The translations under genes and the position numbers were made by a program. Positions 6,420 to 7,906 of a stretch of 7,906 nucleotides of DNA are shown in pieces. Each line of letters opens with the position of its first letter. Within the stretch, counting starts at the first letter, position 1. The DNA is from DATJOQ01 sp050010455 (lineage in GTDB: Bacteria > Desulfobacterota > Binatia > Binatales > Binataceae), in contig JBEKLA010000198.1 of assembly GCA_050010455.1 (NCBI GenBank), positions 1-7,906 on the forward strand, given 5' to 3'. The notes under the pieces were generated by a model. That model worked only from the letters and a program-made list of their open reading frames with translations, was not told the origin of the DNA and searched no databases.

Positions 6420-6424
6420 GGAGG
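6420..6424 (+). promoter_or_regulatory. Strong ribosome-binding site of the metH leader ORF
   Basis: GGAGG with an 8-base spacer to the ATG at 6433-6435. It is the best Shine-Dalgarno in the window and serves the short upstream ORF rather than metH itself. Confidence 0.6.
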
Positions 6425-6432
6425 TTACTTTG

Positions 6433-6507
6433 ATGGCGTTGAACGGGACCATTTTCACTGCTGGCTCGAACCGTTGCGGACTGAGGCGGGCCCAAAATCA
6501 ACCGTGA
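6433..6507 (+). CDS. 24-residue leader ORF overlapping metH start
   Basis: A short ORF from ATG (6433-6435) to TGA (6505-6507), beginning MALNGTIFTAG and ending RRAQNQP. It has a well placed GGAGG ribosome-binding site. Its stop overlaps the metH GTG start in the sequence GTGA, the classic arrangement for translational coupling, in which a ribosome ending on the first ORF re-initiates on the second. The peptide resembles no family I know and has no run of Met or Cys codons that would suggest a simple attenuation mechanism. It may be a coupling device and not a functional peptide. An alternative is a recent frameshift that cut off an N-terminal extension of MetH, but the peptide does not look like MetH and MetH appears complete from the GTG. 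Confidence 0.5.
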   Translation: MALNGTIFTAGSNRCGLRRAQNQP

Positions 6508-7906
6508 ACTCGACCGCACGACGAATCGAGTTGCTGCGCGGGCTGCTCAACGAACGCATCGTTGTAATCGACGGCGCCGGCGGCACATCGATCCAGACGA
6601 TGCACTTGAAGGCGCGGGATTTCGGTGGGCCAGAACTCGAAGGCTGCAACGAGAACCTGGTGCGGACACGGCCCGACGCTATCCGCGAACTGCATCGAAG
6701 TTTCCTCGAAGCCGGCGCCGATATTATCGAGACCAATAGCTTCGGCTCGACCTCCGTGGTGTTGACGGAATACGGCCTCCAGGCCGACGCCCGCGAGCTG
6801 AATCGCCTCGCCGCCGTGATCGCGCGCGAAGCGGCCGACGCCGCCAGCAGCGCGAGCAAGCCGCGCTTCGTGGCCGGCTCGATGGGCCCGACCACCAAGA
6901 CCATCTCAGTCACCGGTGGCATCACGTTCGACACCCTGTGCGTCGCGTACCAGGAACAGGCCGAGGGTCTGATCGAGGGCGGCGTGGACGTACTGCTGCT
7001 TGAGACCGTGCAGGACACGCTCAATGCCAAGGCCGGATTGGTTGGTATCGAGCGGGCGTTCGCGAAGCTGGGCGCGACGGTCGCGGTCGCCGTTTCGGGC
7101 ACGATCGAAACTATGGGCACGCTGCTGGCCGGGCAGGATATCGAGGCCTTCTACGCATCGCTCGCGCATCGCGATCTGCTCTGGATCGGACTGAACTGCG
7201 CGACCGGCCCCGATTTCATGACCGACCATCTGCGCACGCTGGCGCAAATCTCGCGCTTCAACGTCGCGGTGGTGCCCAACGCCGGCCTACCGGATGAAGA
7301 GGGCCGCTACAACGAAACGCCCGAGATGCTGGCGGGCAAGCTCGCCCGCTTCGTCGAGCAAGGGTGGATCAATCTGGTCGGCGGATGCTGCGGAACCACA
7401 CCCGAGCATATCCGGCTGCTGGCGCGAATGGTGGAAGGCGCCAAACCCCGCCAGGCCACGGCACACAGGCGTTCGGTAGTTTCCGGCCTCGAGGCTCTGA
7501 CGATCGACGACAACACACGACCTGTTATCGTCGGCGAGCGTACTAACGTGCTCGGCAGCCGCAAATTCAAACGGCTGATCGCGGAAGGCAAGATCGAAGA
7601 GGCCGCGGAAATCGGACGGCGCCAGGTCCGTCGCGGCGCCCACGTGCTCGACGTATGCGTGCAGGACCCCGATCGCGAGGAGTGCGCCGACCTCACCATT
7701 TTCCTCGAAGCCTTGGTCAAGAAGATCAAGGTGCCAGTGATGATCGACTCGACCGACCATCGCGCGATCGAGGAGGCCCTCAAGCGCACCCAGGGCAAGT
7801 CGCTGATCAATTCGATCAATCTCGAGGACGGCGAGGAACGATTTGCCAGCATCGTGCCGCTTGCGCGCCGCTATGGCGCGGCGCTGGTGGTCGGATGTAT
7901 CGACGA
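6504..7906 (+). CDS. metH: Cobalamin-dependent methionine synthase, 5' part
   Basis: The first 467 residues of the vitamin B12-dependent enzyme that transfers a methyl group from methyltetrahydrofolate to homocysteine, making methionine in the cytosol. The homocysteine-binding barrel (about 1-310) shows ERIVVIDGAGGT (17-28), ETNSFGS (76-82), AGSMGPT (124-130), and the zinc-binding cysteines: Cys232 in GLNCATG and Cys295-Cys296 in GGCCGTTPEH. The folate-binding barrel starts at RPVIVGERTNVLGSRKF (339-355) and continues with LDVCVQDPD, VPVMIDSTD and LINSINLEDGEERF, as in the MetH type lacking the E. coli-style DINMDEGM sequence. The cobalamin and reactivation domains lie beyond the window. The GTG at 6504-6506 is chosen because similarity begins about 15 residues later; a TTG at 6474 is possible but less likely. 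A GAGG 17 bases upstream is too far to be ideal, consistent with coupling to the leader ORF. The usual DGAMGT motif reads DGAGGT here. Confidence 0.95.
   Translation, partial: MNSTARRIELLRGLLNERIVVIDGAGGTSIQTMHLKARDFGGPELEGCNENLVRTRPDAIRELHRSFLEAGADIIETNSFGSTSVVLTEYGLQADARELNRLAAVIAREAADAASSASKPRFVAGSMGPTTKTISVTGGITFDTLCVAYQEQAEGLIEGGVDVLLLETVQDTLNAKAGLVGIERAFAKLGATVAVAVSGTIETMGTLLAGQDIEAFYASLAHRDLLWIGLNCATGPDFMTDHLRTLAQISRFNVAVVPNAGLPDEEGRYNETPEMLAGKLARFVEQGWINLVGGCCGTTPEHIRLLARMVEGAKPRQATAHRRSVVSGLEALTIDDNTRPVIVGERTNVLGSRKFKRLIAEGKIEEAAEIGRRQVRRGAHVLDVCVQDPDREECADLTIFLEALVKKIKVPVMIDSTDHRAIEEALKRTQGKSLINSINLEDGEERFASIVPLARRYGAALVVGCID

Noticed and set aside
6455..7120. Minus-strand ORF of 221 residues
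   Set aside because: Antisense shadow of metH; low-complexity Ser/Ala/Arg composition, no ribosome-binding site.
1..7906. CRISPR arrays, rRNA or functional tRNA genes
   Set aside because: No regularly spaced direct repeats, rRNA signatures or complete cloverleaf with a TTCGA loop were seen.

Overview
The window reads as chromosomal DNA from a GC-rich bacterium. Most coding sequence has strong G/C third-position bias, and the genes found are ordinary bacterial metabolic and cell-envelope types. The species cannot be named from these bases. A free-living, probably soil or sediment Gram-negative is a weak inference from the cobalamin-dependent methionine synthase, the sugar-nucleotide gene and the secreted beta-rich protein.

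The left end (1-1133) is degraded accessory DNA on the minus strand. It holds a 5'-truncated, frameshifted IS256/Mutator-type transposase fragment that runs off the window edge. Directly upstream of it is a HigB/RelE-like toxin gene whose last residues are frameshifted and which has no visible antitoxin. Before the toxin is an open stretch of uncertain origin. Positions 1134-1463 hold no gene I can support.

The next block (1464-3834, minus strand) is the 3' end of a glycan-type or specialised-metabolism operon: a class I SAM methyltransferase lacking its N-terminal half, then, 43 bases later, a complete glutamine-hydrolysing asparagine synthetase (AsnB type). The methyltransferase breaks off at about 3834 against unrelated sequence, which includes a short phage-protein-like fragment (about 3888-3998). 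This looks like a rearrangement junction.

From about 4000 to 4553 there is no protein gene. Positions 4208-4366 contain four hairpin-capable inverted repeats in succession, so this may be a structured RNA or leader. A good sigma-70-like promoter (4449-4477) then precedes a small exported protein (4554-5165) with a signal peptide and two copies of a beta-rich domain.

The right end is better-preserved chromosome. An NAD-dependent UDP-sugar 4-epimerase of the WbpP/GalE type (5375-6310, minus) is divergent from the 5' portion of metH (6504 to the window end, plus). A 24-codon ORF with a strong Shine-Dalgarno sequence lies in front of metH and overlaps its GTG start by four bases (GTGA), suggesting translational coupling.

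No complete new defence or mobile system is present. The most useful leads are the metH leader ORF, the structured non-coding region at 4208-4366, and the decayed toxin/transposase and methyltransferase junctions.
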